Shown: positions 17,592 to 27,410, counted from the first letter of the stretch. The stretch is DNA of 64,000 bases from Candidatus Limosilactobacillus intestinigallinarum (GCA_019117285.1 DXAA01000001.1:1-64000); one strand, 5' to 3'. Notes: generated by a model not told the origin, from the sequence alone. A program made the numbers and translations.

Positions 17592-18030
17592 TCAAGAGTT
17601 ACAAAGACTAACCGAGCAATGGTCGTTGGAATACTTCCAGCGGCCTTTTCTACACCGGATCGTGTTCAATGCCCGGCTGAAGACGACGGGGGGCCGTTAC
17701 CACCTGGCTGACCACCACATTGACATCAACCCGCTGATGTACACCGACCTGAAGGGGGTGGTCCTCCACGAGCTGTGTCACTACCACCTGCACCTGACCG
17801 GCCAGGACTACCACCACCGCAGTCCGGCCTTCAAACACCTCCTGGCCCGGGTCGGTGGTTCTCGGTATGCGCCTCCGACCAGTAAGGCCCGCCACCGGCG
17901 CCGGGCGCGATGGCTCTACCAGTGTCAGGGATGTGGGGCCTTGGTTGCCCGCCAACGCCGGTTTAACACCGCTCGCTACGTCTGCCGACGGTGTGGGGGC
18001 CGATTTAAATTAATTAATTTAAAAAAGTAG
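17584..18030 (+). CDS. SprT-like zinc metalloprotein
   Basis: 148 residues. The HELCH motif (62-66) is the HExxH zinc site of SprT-like proteins, and a third ligand is probably His in the YHHRSPAFKHL segment. The C-terminus has a zinc ribbon, CQGCGAL...CRRCGG. Start ATG 17584 overlaps the tex stop (ATGGATAA), which implies translational coupling. Bacterial SprT/YdcK proteins have no established substrate; the fold is related to the eukaryotic protease Spartan, which acts on DNA-protein crosslinks. Confidence 0.88.
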   Translation: MDNQELQRLTEQWSLEYFQRPFLHRIVFNARLKTTGGRYHLADHHIDINPLMYTDLKGVVLHELCHYHLHLTGQDYHHRSPAFKHLLARVGGSRYAPPTSKARHRRRARWLYQCQGCGALVARQRRFNTARYVCRRCGGRFKLINLKK

Positions 18031-18079
18031 TTGCCAAGTAGGGTCACGTTTGCTATAATAATTTCTGTTGATGAGATAT

Positions 18080-18165
18080 GCGGCCGTGGCGGAACTGGCA
18101 GACGCGTAAGATTAAGGATCTTATGGTCAATTATGACCGTGGAGGTTCAAGTCCTCTCGGCCGCA
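18080..18165 (+). tRNA. tRNA-Leu (anticodon AAG)
   Basis: 86-nt class II tRNA. Acceptor GCGGCCG/CGGCCGC, anticodon stem TAAGA/TCTTA enclosing the seven-base loop TTAAGGA, which puts AAG at 34-36 (18114-18116) after U33, long variable arm TGGTCAATTATGACCG, discriminator A. An A at position 34 is rare in bacteria outside tRNA-Arg(ACG) and would need deamination to inosine to read CUU, CUC and CUA. tadA is encoded at 58814-59314. Reading the loop one base off to get TAA would break both the stem and U33. Confidence 0.92.
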
Positions 18166-18170
18166 CTACT

Positions 18171-18207
18171 AAAGCACCTAGTCATTTGACTGGGTGCTTT
18201 TTTGTTT
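18171..18207 (+). terminator. Intrinsic terminator after tRNA-Leu
   Basis: AAAGCACCTAGTCA/TGACTGGGTGCTTT stem with a T tract. Confidence 0.85.
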
Positions 18208-18265
18208 TTAAATATTTTCTAGCTTGTCTAATAATCACGGGATCATCAGACATTCACTGAATTAC

Positions 18266-18295
18266 TTGTCTTCCACGGCTTGTAAGCGCTATACT
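18266..18295 (+). promoter_or_regulatory. lacLM promoter with overlapping cre site
   Basis: TTGTCT (18266-18271) and TATACT (18290-18295) with an 18-nt spacer form a sigma-A promoter. TGTAAGCGCTATAC (18281-18294) fits the cre consensus TGWAANCGNTNWCA at 12 of 14 positions and covers the spacer and -10, so CcpA binding there would repress lacLM when preferred sugars are present. Confidence 0.65.
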
Positions 18296-18331
18296 TAAAG
18301 GTGAAACTTACTTTATGAGGAGGATTTTTTA

Positions 18332-20281
18332 ATGGATGCAGATATCAAATGGTTAGATGATCCGGAGACGTTCCGGGTTAACCAGCTTCCTGCGCACAGT
18401 GACCATCACTACTATGGCAACTATGCAGAGTGGGCAGCCGGCGCCAGTCGCTTTACACAGTCCCTCGATGGTCAGTGGCAATTCAAATTTGCCCAGACTC
18501 CCCAAGAACGGTTGCACGGTTTCTATGGATTGGACCAGGATACCACGGACTTCGATTCAATCACCGTGCCCAGCGAGATCGAGATGAACGATTACGCCCA
18601 GAACAACTACATCAACACCCTGATTCCGTGGGAAGGGAAGATCTACCGGCGCCCAGCCTATGCCCTGCGTGCCGATGATGACCAGGCCGGCTCCTTCAGC
18701 ACTGGCAGTGATAACACGGTCGGCATGTACCGGAAGACCTTTGACCTGGACCCCGCTCTGCGTGGCAAGGAGATCCGGGTCCGGTTCGAGGGGGTCGAGC
18801 GGGCCATGTACCTCTGGCTTAACGGCCACTTCATTGGGTACGCCGAGGACAGCTTCACCCCGTCCGAGTTTGACCTGACCCCGTACATTCAGGATGAGGG
18901 TAACGTGATGGCGGTTGAGGTCTTCAAGCACAGCACCGCTTCCTGGATCGAGGACCAGGATATGTTCCGCTTCTCCGGGATTTTCCGCAGCGTCAGCCTG
19001 TTGGCCCAGCCGGTGACCCACGTTGAAGACATGACGATCCGACCGGTAGTGGAGGACAACTTCAAGGATGCCCGCTTCAACCTCAGCCTCAAGCTGGCCG
19101 GTGAACAGGCTGGAAGTGTCCACGTCATGGTTAAGGATGCCGATGGTAATGGCCTGCTGGACCAGACCCTGCCGGTATCTGAGGACGTCGACCTGACCGA
19201 TGTTGACTTCAAGGATGTCCACCTCTGGGACAACCACGATCCCTACCTCTACCAGCTGCTGGTTGAGGTTCGCGATTCGGCTGGTCAACTGCTGGAACTC
19301 GTTCCGTACCGATTTGGCTTCCGGCGGATCGAGATCAATGATGACCACGTGGTATTGCTCAACGGCAAGCGCCTGATCATCAACGGGGTCAACCGGCACG
19401 AGTGGGACGACCACCGCGGCCGGGCGATCACGATGGCCGACATGACGAAGGACATCGCCACCTTCAAGGAAAACAATATCAACGCCGTCCGGACCTGCCA
19501 CTACCCGGACCAGATTCCGTGGTACTACCTCTGTGATCAAAACGGGATCTACATGATGGCCGAGAATAACCTCGAGTCCCACGCCACTTGGCAGAAGATG
19601 GGGGCCATCGAGCCATCATATAACGTGCCGGGTTCCGTTCCGCAGTGGAAGGAGGCCGTCGTTGACCGGGCCCGGAGTAACTACGAGACCTTCAAGAACC
19701 ATACGGCGATCCTCTTCTGGTCACTGGGGAACGAATCGTTTGCCGGTGACAACCTGGTCGCCATGAACAAGTTCTACAAGGAGCACGATGACAGCCGCCT
19801 GACCCACTACGAGGGCGTTTGCCACACCCACGACTACAGCAAGCAGATCCCGAGCCTGGATCCAAAGGGCTACCTGCCGGCCAGTGGGACCAAGGACTAC
19901 CGTGACCAGATCTCCGACGTGGAGAGCTGGATGTACCTGCCACCAAAGCAGGTCGAGGAATACCTGAAGAACAACCCGGACAAGCCGTTTATGGAGTGTG
20001 AGTACATGCACGATATGGGTAACTCCGACGGGGGAATGGGTTCCTACATCGAGCTGCTCGACAAGTACCCACAATACTTCGGTGGCTTTATCTGGGACTT
20101 TATTGACCAAGCAATCGCGGTCAAGGATCCGATCAGTGGTCAGGAGGTCATGCGCTACGGCGGTGACTTCGACGATCGGCACTCAGACTACGAATTCTCG
20201 GGTGACGGCCTGATGTTTGCGGACCGGACACCAAAACCAGCAATGCAGGAGGTACGGTACTACTATGGCTTACACAAATAA
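18332..20281 (+). CDS. lacL: Beta-galactosidase large subunit
   Basis: 649 residues, the expected size for LacL of the heterodimeric GH2 beta-galactosidase of lactobacilli. A sugar-binding/jelly-roll part (~35-215), an immunoglobulin-like domain, and the catalytic TIM barrel are present. Acid/base Glu lies in [10 protein letters not shown] and the nucleophile Glu in [12 protein letters not shown], corresponding to LacZ GNES and CEY motifs. It hydrolyses lactose and related beta-galactosides with LacM. AGGAGG precedes ATG 18332. lacM overlaps its 3' end by 17 nt. No lactose permease gene is in the window. Confidence 0.96.
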   Translation: MDADIKWLDDPETFRVNQLPAHSDHHYYGNYAEWAAGASRFTQSLDGQWQFKFAQTPQERLHGFYGLDQDTTDFDSITVPSEIEMNDYAQNNYINTLIPWEGKIYRRPAYALRADDDQAGSFSTGSDNTVGMYRKTFDLDPALRGKEIRVRFEGVERAMYLWLNGHFIGYAEDSFTPSEFDLTPYIQDEGNVMAVEVFKHSTASWIEDQDMFRFSGIFRSVSLLAQPVTHVEDMTIRPVVEDNFKDARFNLSLKLAGEQAGSVHVMVKDADGNGLLDQTLPVSEDVDLTDVDFKDVHLWDNHDPYLYQLLVEVRDSAGQLLELVPYRFGFRRIEINDDHVVLLNGKRLIINGVNRHEWDDHRGRAITMADMTKDIATFKENNINAVRTCHYPDQIPWYYLCDQNGIYMMAENNLESHATWQKMGAIEPSYNVPGSVPQWKEAVVDRARSNYETFKNHTAILFWSLGNESFAGDNLVAMNKFYKEHDDSRLTHYEGVCHTHDYSKQIPSLDPKGYLPASGTKDYRDQISDVESWMYLPPKQVEEYLKNNPDKPFMECEYMHDMGNSDGGMGSYIELLDKYPQYFGGFIWDFIDQAIAVKDPISGQEVMRYGGDFDDRHSDYEFSGDGLMFADRTPKPAMQEVRYYYGLHK

Positions 20282-21224
20282 ATTACACGTCATTTACGGC
20301 GACGGCGCCCTCGGGGTTGCTGGTGACGACTTCCACTATCTTTTCAGCTACGAGCGTGGGGGCCTGGAATCAATGAAGATCAAGGGCAAGGAATGGCTCT
20401 ACCGGGTCCCAACCCCGACCTTCTGGCGGGCCACGACCGACAACGACCGGGGGAACGGCTTCAACATTCGTTCCGCCCAGTGGGTCGGCGCCGACCTCTT
20501 CCAGAAATGTGTCGACATCGACCTGACCGTCGGTGACCACCACTTTGACGAACTACCGGTGGCACCACGGACCAACGACTTCACGGGTGACGAGATGGCC
20601 GATGGGGTCGTGATCAGCTATACCTTCGAGACGCTGACCACCCCGGCAACCCACGCCACGGTCAGTTACGAGGTCCAGGCGGACGGTCAGATCAAGGTCG
20701 GTGTTCACTACGCCGGCAAGAGCGGCCTGCCGGAGTTGCCGGTCTTCGGACTGCGGCTGATTATGCCGACTGAAGCAACCGGCTTCACCTATGAAGGCCT
20801 GTCCGGTGAGACCTATCCAGACCGGATGGCCGGAGCCACGCACGGGACCTTCACGGTGAAGGGGCTCCCGGTAGCTAAGTACCTGGTTCCCCAGGAGAAC
20901 GGGATGCACATGGCGACGGACTGGGTCAAAATCACCCGGAAGACTACTCAGAATAACGCTGACCACGACCGGACCCCGTTCAGTTTGAAGGTCGCCAAGG
21001 ATGACCGGCCGATCAATTTCAGTTGCCTGCCATACACGGCCGAGGAGCTGGAAAACGCCACTCACCTAGAGGAACTGCCGTTGGCGCGGCGGACCGTCCT
21101 GGTAATTGCCGGTGCCGTCCGCGGGGTCGGTGGGATTGATAGCTGGGGTGCCGACGTTGAAAAACGGTACCACATCCCGGCTGATCAGGACATCACCTTC
21201 TCATTTATCCTGAACGCTAAGTAG
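20265..21224 (+). CDS. lacM: Beta-galactosidase small subunit
   Basis: 319 residues, matching LacM, which equals the C-terminal part of one-chain LacZ (Bgal_small_N domain). It starts inside lacL at ATG 20265 with CAGGAGG 11 nt upstream; the track start at 20217 is not supported. The segment [18 protein letters not shown] is the hallmark of the LacZ C-terminal domain. It completes the active site of LacL. The 17-nt overlap suggests coupled translation and a 1:1 ratio. A terminator follows. Confidence 0.95.
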   Translation: MAYTNKLHVIYGDGALGVAGDDFHYLFSYERGGLESMKIKGKEWLYRVPTPTFWRATTDNDRGNGFNIRSAQWVGADLFQKCVDIDLTVGDHHFDELPVAPRTNDFTGDEMADGVVISYTFETLTTPATHATVSYEVQADGQIKVGVHYAGKSGLPELPVFGLRLIMPTEATGFTYEGLSGETYPDRMAGATHGTFTVKGLPVAKYLVPQENGMHMATDWVKITRKTTQNNADHDRTPFSLKVAKDDRPINFSCLPYTAEELENATHLEELPLARRTVLVIAGAVRGVGGIDSWGADVEKRYHIPADQDITFSFILNAK

Positions 21225-21282
21225 TGAACTACCTGGCCGCCAACGACCGACATGGACCCTTAAAAGAACGTGTTTAAAATTA

Positions 21283-21324
21283 ATCACCACCAGCTTCTTC
21301 ATCAGCTGGTGGTGATCTGTTTTA
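21283..21324 (+). terminator. Intrinsic terminator of lacLM
   Basis: Perfect 13-bp stem ATCACCACCAGCT/AGCTGGTGGTGAT followed by CTGTTTT. Confidence 0.82.
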
Positions 21325-21330
21325 AATGGT

Positions 21331-21374
21331 AACGCCGTGCTGCCTCGATAGCATCGGGACAACACGGCGTTATT
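21331..21374 (-). terminator. Hairpin at the 3' end of the large membrane protein gene
   Basis: AACGCCGTG/CACGGCGTT stem around a GC-rich interior, directly after the minus-strand stop codon. The T tract on the minus strand is weak, so it may act as an RNA-stabilising or bidirectional element instead. Confidence 0.5.
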
Positions 21375-21375
21375 A

Positions 21376-23151
21376 TTATTCAGTTATCTGCTGCCAGAAG
21401 CGGGGACAGTTGCGGATGAACCGGTAGATCCCGTAGAGGAGGAGCAGGGTCAATCCGGTCAGGGAGACTGTCAGCATGGCCTTGAACCAGCCAGCCATCT
21501 TAAAGTAGAGGGTGGCGGTGTTCTTGCCGCGACGTTGGTGGACATATGGGGCGCCGATCGAGGAGCGCTGGTAGTGCGTCAGGTGGTGACCATTGACGGT
21601 CAGCTGTGACTCGGCGTAGGCGATGATCGGCAAACGGACCTTCTTAGCCTGCTTGGCGTTCCAGGTCAGCTGGAGACCACCATGGGGTAGGACCGTGTGC
21701 TTGTATTCCTGAGCGTGGTTGATGATCTGGTCCTGGTAGGCAAAGGAGCGGATGTACTTCTTATTGACGTACTTCTTTGGGATTGGCAGGTAGTCTGGGC
21801 TCCGTTTCTCAACCATCGTCAACAGCTGGCCGGGATAGAGGTCATGGACCGACCGGCGCAGCTTGACCCGGTTGTCGGTGACCCAGGCGATGGCGCTGGA
21901 GGAGTTGAGAACGGCAGACGACTGGTAGCGGGCGGTCCGCTGGAAGACGTCGATGGTGTTGGGGACAAAGACCTGGGTGACCACGAAGAACAGGACCCCA
22001 ATCGTGATGTTGCGGCGCAGGTGCAGGGCCGGCTCATGATCACGCTGGACAAAGGCGGTGGCAGAAATTGCCACCCCTAGCAGGAGCAGGGGGTAGGCGA
22101 TCACGGTCAGCCGGTTGGGGAACTGGAGGTTGTGCTGGAGACTTGGCACGGCGACCGCCAGCTTTTCCCACGGCGTCCAAATCGAACTGAACATCAGCAC
22201 GATTGCCCCCCAAATGGTGACCGTCGTGTTGACCAGGGATCGTTTCAGGTGACAGCAGACATAGACGAACTGAGCCAGGAAGAGCAGCCAACAGAAGTAG
22301 ATCAGGTAGGCCCGGGTACTGCTGAATTGCGATGGGACCAGCGAGTTCTTAAACATGTCAAAGGCCGCCGGCGTTGCGATGTTGTTGTGCAAGTTGAGCA
22401 TCAACAGGGCCCCCCAGACGTTGGCCGTCAGGATGGTAGTACCGACGACGGCCAGGGCGGTTTCCTTGATCATTTCCCAGCGGTGGTCGGTTCGGACCAG
22501 GCCGATGATGAAGAAGGGAACCAGGGTGACGACGAAGAAGATCGAACTCAGCAGGTGGATCTGGATGATAATGGTCATCAACGTCATCAATGGTAGCCAG
22601 TGGACGGGGTGGTGGCGATCCTGAAGCATTGTTAGTCCGCACATCAGCATGTACGGCGCCAACATCGCTCCCCAGGCGTTCATGTTCTGAGCGAGTTCCC
22701 AGCGGGGCAGCCAACCGATGTTCATGAAGATCAGACTGACCAGGAGGGCAAAGCGGCGTGAACTATGAGCCTTGATGGCCAGGAGGTACATCCCGACGCC
22801 CCCGCCGATGTAGACGATTAGGTTGGTGACGACCTCATAGCGAAACCAGGTCCCTAATAGACCGATCAAGGCTCCGTTGAGGTAGGCGAACAGCGGTCCG
22901 TAGACGGCGTTGATCACCCGGCCACTCTGCTGGAAGCAATAGTTACTCTGGAAGTAACTGAAGTTGAACTGTTGAAGCTGCTTGGCCGCGTCATAGAAGC
23001 GGTTGAAGTGGAAGATCGAGTCGGTTCCCAGGATCACCCCGTGGGAGATCAGCTGGGGGTACATGATAATGTAGGCCATCGCACAGATCGCCAGATAGGG
23101 CAACGACCAGTTAATGAGGTGGTATATTTTTCTTTTCATATTCATTCCCAT
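21376..23151 (-). CDS. Polytopic membrane protein, GT-C/YfhO-like
   Basis: 591 residues with about 11-12 membrane segments spread over residues ~12-400 and one more near 560-580, and a soluble extracytoplasmic C-terminal part (~405-555). The first loop has GTDSIFHFNRFYDAAKQL, acidic and aromatic as in GT-C fold membrane glycosyltransferases, which use lipid-linked sugar donors. Lactobacilli carry similar proteins annotated as 6-pyruvoyl-tetrahydropterin synthase-related membrane proteins or YfhO-like. A role in cell-wall or teichoic-acid glycosylation is possible but not demonstrated. Start ATG 23151, with alternatives at 23145 and 23139. It is monocistronic. Confidence 0.78.
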   Translation of the reverse strand: MGMNMKRKIYHLINWSLPYLAICAMAYIIMYPQLISHGVILGTDSIFHFNRFYDAAKQLQQFNFSYFQSNYCFQQSGRVINAVYGPLFAYLNGALIGLLGTWFRYEVVTNLIVYIGGGVGMYLLAIKAHSSRRFALLVSLIFMNIGWLPRWELAQNMNAWGAMLAPYMLMCGLTMLQDRHHPVHWLPLMTLMTIIIQIHLLSSIFFVVTLVPFFIIGLVRTDHRWEMIKETALAVVGTTILTANVWGALLMLNLHNNIATPAAFDMFKNSLVPSQFSSTRAYLIYFCWLLFLAQFVYVCCHLKRSLVNTTVTIWGAIVLMFSSIWTPWEKLAVAVPSLQHNLQFPNRLTVIAYPLLLLGVAISATAFVQRDHEPALHLRRNITIGVLFFVVTQVFVPNTIDVFQRTARYQSSAVLNSSSAIAWVTDNRVKLRRSVHDLYPGQLLTMVEKRSPDYLPIPKKYVNKKYIRSFAYQDQIINHAQEYKHTVLPHGGLQLTWNAKQAKKVRLPIIAYAESQLTVNGHHLTHYQRSSIGAPYVHQRRGKNTATLYFKMAGWFKAMLTVSLTGLTLLLLYGIYRFIRNCPRFWQQITE

Positions 23152-23309
23152 ATCTTATTAAAATTAGTCAATCTCTACAATTATAGACTATTTTGCCCCG
23201 CGGTGACATTCTAATGAAACAAATGTGCCGAGATGTCGGATCATGGACGATGGGGCGCGGATGGTGGGTGTACAATAGGAAACAACTCCGTGAGAAAGAG
23301 ATGAATTCA

Positions 23310-24260
23310 ATGTTTTCTATTTTTCTGTCGGCCGTTTCCGGGGTCCTGATCATCCTGGTGATGGTCGTGGTCGGCTTTGTAATGAACGAACGCGGCTGGT
23401 TCAATCCCCAGTCGCCCCGCATTATCTCCCGGCTGGTCACCGAGGTGGCGCTGCCGTGCTACATGGTCACCACCATCATGCACGACTTCTCAGCCGGGGA
23501 GCTGAAGACCCTCTTGCCGGACCTCCGTTACCCCGTCCTGTCGATGATCATCCTCTTCGCCCTATCCTTTGCGGTGGCGCGGGCGATCGGCATCAAACGG
23601 TCCCACATCGGCCTCTTCTCGTCGATGTTCTTCAATTCCAACACGGTCTTCATCGGGCTGCCGATCAACCTGGCCCTCTTTGGCAACGCCTCAATCCCGT
23701 ACGTCCTGGTCTACTACATGGCCAACACGACCTTCTTCTGGACGCTGGGGGTCTGGCTGATCCAGCGCGACGGCCTGCATGAGGCCAAGATCGACGTCAA
23801 GACGGCGCTCAAGAAGATCTTCTCGCCGCCGCTGCTTGGCTTCATTCTCGGGGTTATCCTGGTGATGCTCCATGTTCACCTGCCGAAGTTTGTGATGAGC
23901 GACCTCGCCTACATCGGTGGGCTGACCATCCCGATGTCGATGATCTTCATCGGAATCGCGATCTCCAACGCCGGGCTGAGTCGGGTCCGGCTGACCCGGG
24001 ATGCCTGGGGGATCCTGTTGGGCCGCTTCCTCTTTGCCCCGGTCCTGATGGCCATCCTGGTCCTGCCGAGCAGCATGCCACCGCTGATGAAACAGGTTTT
24101 CATTCTTCAGGCGGCGATGCCGGTGATGACCAACGCCCCGGTTGTTTCCAAGCTATACCATGCGGATGCCAACTATGCGGCCATCATGGTGACCGAGACC
24201 ACCGTCTTGAGTGTGATCGTCATCCCAATTTTGATGGTGATTATCAAGACCTTATTGTAG
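23310..24260 (+). CDS. AEC-family transporter (auxin efflux carrier/malate permease type)
   Basis: 316 residues with ten hydrophobic segments in two five-helix repeats. Conserved elements include the unwound-helix glycines and prolines in VTEVALPCYMVTTI and VLQAAMPVMTNAPVVSKLYHAD-like segments near helices 2 and 9. Bacterial AEC proteins carry organic acids such as malate or citrate. ATG 23310 has AAAGAG 9 nt upstream; ATG 23301 would add three residues but sits directly on that site. The upstream M in the ORF track (23193) runs through the promoter region and is rejected. Substrate unknown. Confidence 0.85.
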   Translation: MFSIFLSAVSGVLIILVMVVVGFVMNERGWFNPQSPRIISRLVTEVALPCYMVTTIMHDFSAGELKTLLPDLRYPVLSMIILFALSFAVARAIGIKRSHIGLFSSMFFNSNTVFIGLPINLALFGNASIPYVLVYYMANTTFFWTLGVWLIQRDGLHEAKIDVKTALKKIFSPPLLGFILGVILVMLHVHLPKFVMSDLAYIGGLTIPMSMIFIGIAISNAGLSRVRLTRDAWGILLGRFLFAPVLMAILVLPSSMPPLMKQVFILQAAMPVMTNAPVVSKLYHADANYAAIMVTETTVLSVIVIPILMVIIKTLL

Positions 24261-24323
24261 GCTCAGACTGTTAAATAGTGCACAATTGCGCTATGATTAA
24301 TACTGGCAAAGGAGTGAAAGTGT

Positions 24324-25010
24324 ATGGTAGATTTAGTAATTGTTCGGCATGGTCAGAGCCAGGCCAACCGGGATAACATCTTTACGGGCTGGACGGATGT
24401 ACCGTTGACCCCTGAGGGCATTCAGCAGGGGATCGCGGTCGGCAAGGAACTGAAGCAGTTGGGCATTCAGTTCAGCGACGCCCATACCTCCTACATGGAG
24501 CGGGCAATTATGACTACCAACCTCGTCCTCGATGAGATTGATCAGCTCTACATTCCAATCCACAAGACCTGGCGCCTCAACGAGCGGCACTACGGCGCGC
24601 TGAGTGGGCGCAACAAGGCCCGGGTCAAGGAGGAGGTCGGCGCCGACCAACTTCACCGCTGGCGGCGGGGCTTTGCGGACCTGCCGCCGCAGTTGGAGCA
24701 CCGTCAGCATGAGCGTCGTTACGACCGGCTGGGGGTTAAGATGCCCCTGAGTGAGAGTCTGGCGATGACTCAGAAGCGGCTGCTGCCGTACTGGCAGGAC
24801 CAGATTGCGCCCCGGCTCCTCGACGGCAAGAACCAGCTGATCGTGGCCCACGGCAGCTCGCTGCGGGCCCTGATCAAGTACCTCGACCAAATTCCCGACG
24901 ACGAGATTGACCAGGTTGAAGTACCCAACGGCAAGCCGATCTGGTACCGTTTCGATGACCGGCTGAACATCTTCAAGAAGACCTTTATTACAATGGATGG
25001 TGAAAAATAA
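24324..25010 (+). CDS. gpmA: 2,3-bisphosphoglycerate-dependent phosphoglycerate mutase
   Basis: 228 residues of the histidine phosphatase superfamily. IVRHGQSQANRDNIFTGWTDV carries the phosphorylated His9; YMERAIMTTNLVLDE, WRLNERHYGALSGRNK and the late VAHGSSLRALIKYLD supply the remaining active-site residues. Compared with E. coli GpmA, several segments fit the dPGM subclass, interconverting 3- and 2-phosphoglycerate in lower glycolysis. RAHR-type tails are absent. Start ATG 24324 has AAAGGAG upstream. The next gene, an esterase, starts at the base after its stop. A paralogue elsewhere may be the main enzyme. Confidence 0.9.
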   Translation: MVDLVIVRHGQSQANRDNIFTGWTDVPLTPEGIQQGIAVGKELKQLGIQFSDAHTSYMERAIMTTNLVLDEIDQLYIPIHKTWRLNERHYGALSGRNKARVKEEVGADQLHRWRRGFADLPPQLEHRQHERRYDRLGVKMPLSESLAMTQKRLLPYWQDQIAPRLLDGKNQLIVAHGSSLRALIKYLDQIPDDEIDQVEVPNGKPIWYRFDDRLNIFKKTFITMDGEK

Positions 25011-25874
25011 ATGATTCATGAGCTGCACAACAACCCCGAACTGGCCGGTCAGGTTCGCCTGATTGAGAACATTACCTACGCTGCCGTGGCCGGACGCCCC
25101 CTCAAGATGCAGATCCTGGCGCCGTGGACCCAGCGCTACCCCCAGCAGTACCACACTGATCCCCGGCCGTTGATCGTCTTTGTCCAGGGGAGTTCCTGGC
25201 GGACGGGCCGGATGGGGGAGGAGATCCCGCAGCTGGTCCAGTTCGTCAAGCACGGCTACGTGGTCGCCACGGTCCAGCACCGCAGCGCCATCGACGGTTT
25301 TGCCTTCCCAGCATTTCTGAAGGACGTCAAGACGGCAGTTCGTTTCCTCCGGCACAAGGCGGCCAAGTATGCGATTGATCCCCACCGGGTCGCCATTTGG
25401 GGGACCTCATCCGGGGCCAACGCCGCCATGCTGGTCGGCCTGACCGGGGATGATCCCAGATACAAGACCCACCTCTACGCTGGGGAGTCGGATCGAGTTG
25501 ACGCGGTGGTTTCCTGCTTCGCCCCGATGGACGTGGCTGACACTTTCAAGGCGTCAGCCAAGGTTCCCGGCAACAAGCTCCTGCAGTTCTGCCTGTTTGG
25601 CATGGACACCAGCAAGTGGCCGGCTGAGATGGCGGCGATGAGTCCGTTAGATGTTGCCAAGCTGGGTCAGGACTACCCGCCCTTCCTGTTGATGCATGGT
25701 GATGCCGACCAGGTGGTGCCGTACCACGAGATGGTCGACATGTACAACAAGCTGGAGGAGGACGGCTACGATGTCGATGCCTACCGGGTGAAGGGGGCCA
25801 ACCACGAGCGTGACTTCTGGAGCCAGCAGGTCTACGATATCGTCTTGGACTACCTGGACAAAAAAGTGAAGTAA
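25011..25874 (+). CDS. Alpha/beta-hydrolase, esterase/lipase-like
   Basis: 287 residues, cytoplasmic with no signal peptide. The nucleophile elbow is GTSSGANAA (Ser in GxSxG), the acidic member probably the Asp in LMHGDADQVVPYHE, and the catalytic His in KGANHERDFW. The oxyanion region is FVQGSSWRTGR, in place of the usual HGGG, as in BD-FAE or kynurenine-formamidase-like carboxylesterases. ATG 25011 directly follows the gpmA stop (TAAATG), so translation is coupled although no metabolic link is obvious. The substrate is unknown; short-chain acyl esters are typical for the family. Confidence 0.85.
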   Translation: MIHELHNNPELAGQVRLIENITYAAVAGRPLKMQILAPWTQRYPQQYHTDPRPLIVFVQGSSWRTGRMGEEIPQLVQFVKHGYVVATVQHRSAIDGFAFPAFLKDVKTAVRFLRHKAAKYAIDPHRVAIWGTSSGANAAMLVGLTGDDPRYKTHLYAGESDRVDAVVSCFAPMDVADTFKASAKVPGNKLLQFCLFGMDTSKWPAEMAAMSPLDVAKLGQDYPPFLLMHGDADQVVPYHEMVDMYNKLEEDGYDVDAYRVKGANHERDFWSQQVYDIVLDYLDKKVK

Positions 25875-25920
25875 ACTAAAAAAGATATCGGGAAATTTTT
25901 CCCGGTATCTTTTTTTAGTT
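25874..25920. terminator. Bidirectional intrinsic terminator
   Basis: AACTAAAAAAGATATCGGGAAA with its complement in TTTCCCGGTATCTTTTTTTAGTT is nearly fully palindromic, with T tracts on both strands, between the convergent esterase and pepC genes. Confidence 0.88.
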
Positions 25921-25926
25921 AGGAGT

Positions 25927-27267
25927 TTAGGCCAGGGTTCCCATCGGATCCCATGGCTTCAGGACGATTGGATCTTGGGCCTGGGCCTTTTTTAGTTTGT
26001 CGGAGAGGTACTTCTTGTTGATGACGATCTGGTAGCAGTACTTGTCCATCCAGGCGTCGCTCATCACGAAGTAACCTTTGTGGCCGACCTTGTTGCCCCA
26101 GGAGTTTTCGACCTTCCACTTGGTTGGCTTGCCGTTGACGATGTCGACCCCGGTCAGGACCATTGCGTGGTCCATCATGCTCTGGCCGTAGTCGAGGGCC
26201 TCGGCCTTGGTCATGTCCAGGTCCATGTCGAAGAGGGCGTTGTAGTCGTAGGTGTTGAGGGCCATGATGCCGAGCTTGGTCTCGGAGTACTGGACGACGT
26301 CGGAACCGAACCAGACACTCTCACCGTGCTTGAGCTGTTCGATGGCCAGCTCCTTGAACTCGTCCATCGGCAGGTTAAGGTGCTTGATCTGCCGGCCGCC
26401 GACCACGTTACCCAGCATGTCGATCGTGTAGGTCTTGTGGTACTTCTTGTCGGCGGTTGGGGCCTGGATAATGGAGACGTAGTTATCGAGGTTCCAGCCG
26501 ATGTACTTCTTGAAGAATTCCTGCGGCGTCAGGTTGGTGTCGCGGTGGAACTCGTTGTCCTTCTTGGTCCGGTACTCAAAGTCGAAGTGGGTGCTTGGTT
26601 CCCCAAAGGCATAGGCCAACATCCGGTAGACCTCGTTCAGCATTGCCATCCGCTTGGCGTCGAGCTCACCCTGGTCGGCGTGGTCCTCGTTGACCATCTT
26701 GCGGAGGATTACGGCGTCGTGGCGGAGCTTGTTATTCAAGACACCATCGATACCCCGGGAGTTGTTGGAGTTGAAGGACTCCGGCATGGCAGACTTTGGC
26801 ATGACCCCATACTTCTCAATCAGGGCACAGAGCATGTCCCACTGGCCACCATCGTTTTGTGGTTCGGCCATCAGCCAGGCTACCTTGCGGCTGTCCGTGG
26901 CCTTGTGGGCAGTCTTCAGGACGTTCTCGTAGAAGTAGTTGGCCTTCTCAAACTTGTCCCAGAAGAACTGGTAGGACTGGGAGAGCTCAAAGTTATCGGG
27001 GAGATTGAACTTCTGCTGCATCTCGTGACGCATCGTGTTCAGGGCGGCAAACATCCAGCAGCGGCCGGATTGTTTCTGGTCGGCGACATCCCCGGTCTTC
27101 AGGTCAATGGAGAAGTGGGGATCGTTGTCCTTGATGGCGTGCCAGTTGAAGCTGGCGTTGCGCACCCCGTTCTTGGTGACCGCGTTCTCGATGACGTGGC
27201 TGTCGCGCCGAGCGTCATAGTCACTGCGGAACCGTTTAATATCATCCTTTTTAATCTTAAAAGCCAT
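25927..27267 (-). CDS. pepC: Aminopeptidase C (bleomycin hydrolase family, C1B)
   Basis: 446 residues, matching lactobacillal PepC. The papain-type triad is visible: Cys70 in DQKQSGRCWMFAALN, His in MMDHAMVLTGV and Asn in KVENSWGNKVGHKGYF. The C-terminus ends in Leu-Ala, as expected for the tail that occupies the active-site cleft and makes the enzyme an aminopeptidase. The enzyme is a cytoplasmic hexamer that removes N-terminal residues from peptides imported by systems such as DtpT. ATG 27267 has AGGAGG upstream. Monocistronic, sharing a terminator with the esterase gene. Confidence 0.96.
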   Translation of the reverse strand: MAFKIKKDDIKRFRSDYDARRDSHVIENAVTKNGVRNASFNWHAIKDNDPHFSIDLKTGDVADQKQSGRCWMFAALNTMRHEMQQKFNLPDNFELSQSYQFFWDKFEKANYFYENVLKTAHKATDSRKVAWLMAEPQNDGGQWDMLCALIEKYGVMPKSAMPESFNSNNSRGIDGVLNNKLRHDAVILRKMVNEDHADQGELDAKRMAMLNEVYRMLAYAFGEPSTHFDFEYRTKKDNEFHRDTNLTPQEFFKKYIGWNLDNYVSIIQAPTADKKYHKTYTIDMLGNVVGGRQIKHLNLPMDEFKELAIEQLKHGESVWFGSDVVQYSETKLGIMALNTYDYNALFDMDLDMTKAEALDYGQSMMDHAMVLTGVDIVNGKPTKWKVENSWGNKVGHKGYFVMSDAWMDKYCYQIVINKKYLSDKLKKAQAQDPIVLKPWDPMGTLA

Positions 27268-27410
27268 ATAAAGACCTCCTTGTTATTCTTACCCCTTATT
27301 ATAGGGGAATCGCCGGGCCGGGGGAAGGCGGAGCACTCATTGTTATGGGGATATTAAGAAACTGGCGTCCGGGGGGATTGCGGCTATAATGGGGGTGAGG
27401 GGATGAGAAT

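Noticed and set aside
18078-18260. 60-aa ORF starting at tRNA-Leu
   Set aside because: It translates the tRNA and its terminator; not a gene.
26080-27357. 425-aa plus-strand ORF opposite pepC
   Set aside because: Antisense shadow of a clear PepC gene; GC-rich codons leave the opposite frame open. No ribosome-binding site and valine/glycine-rich meaningless sequence.
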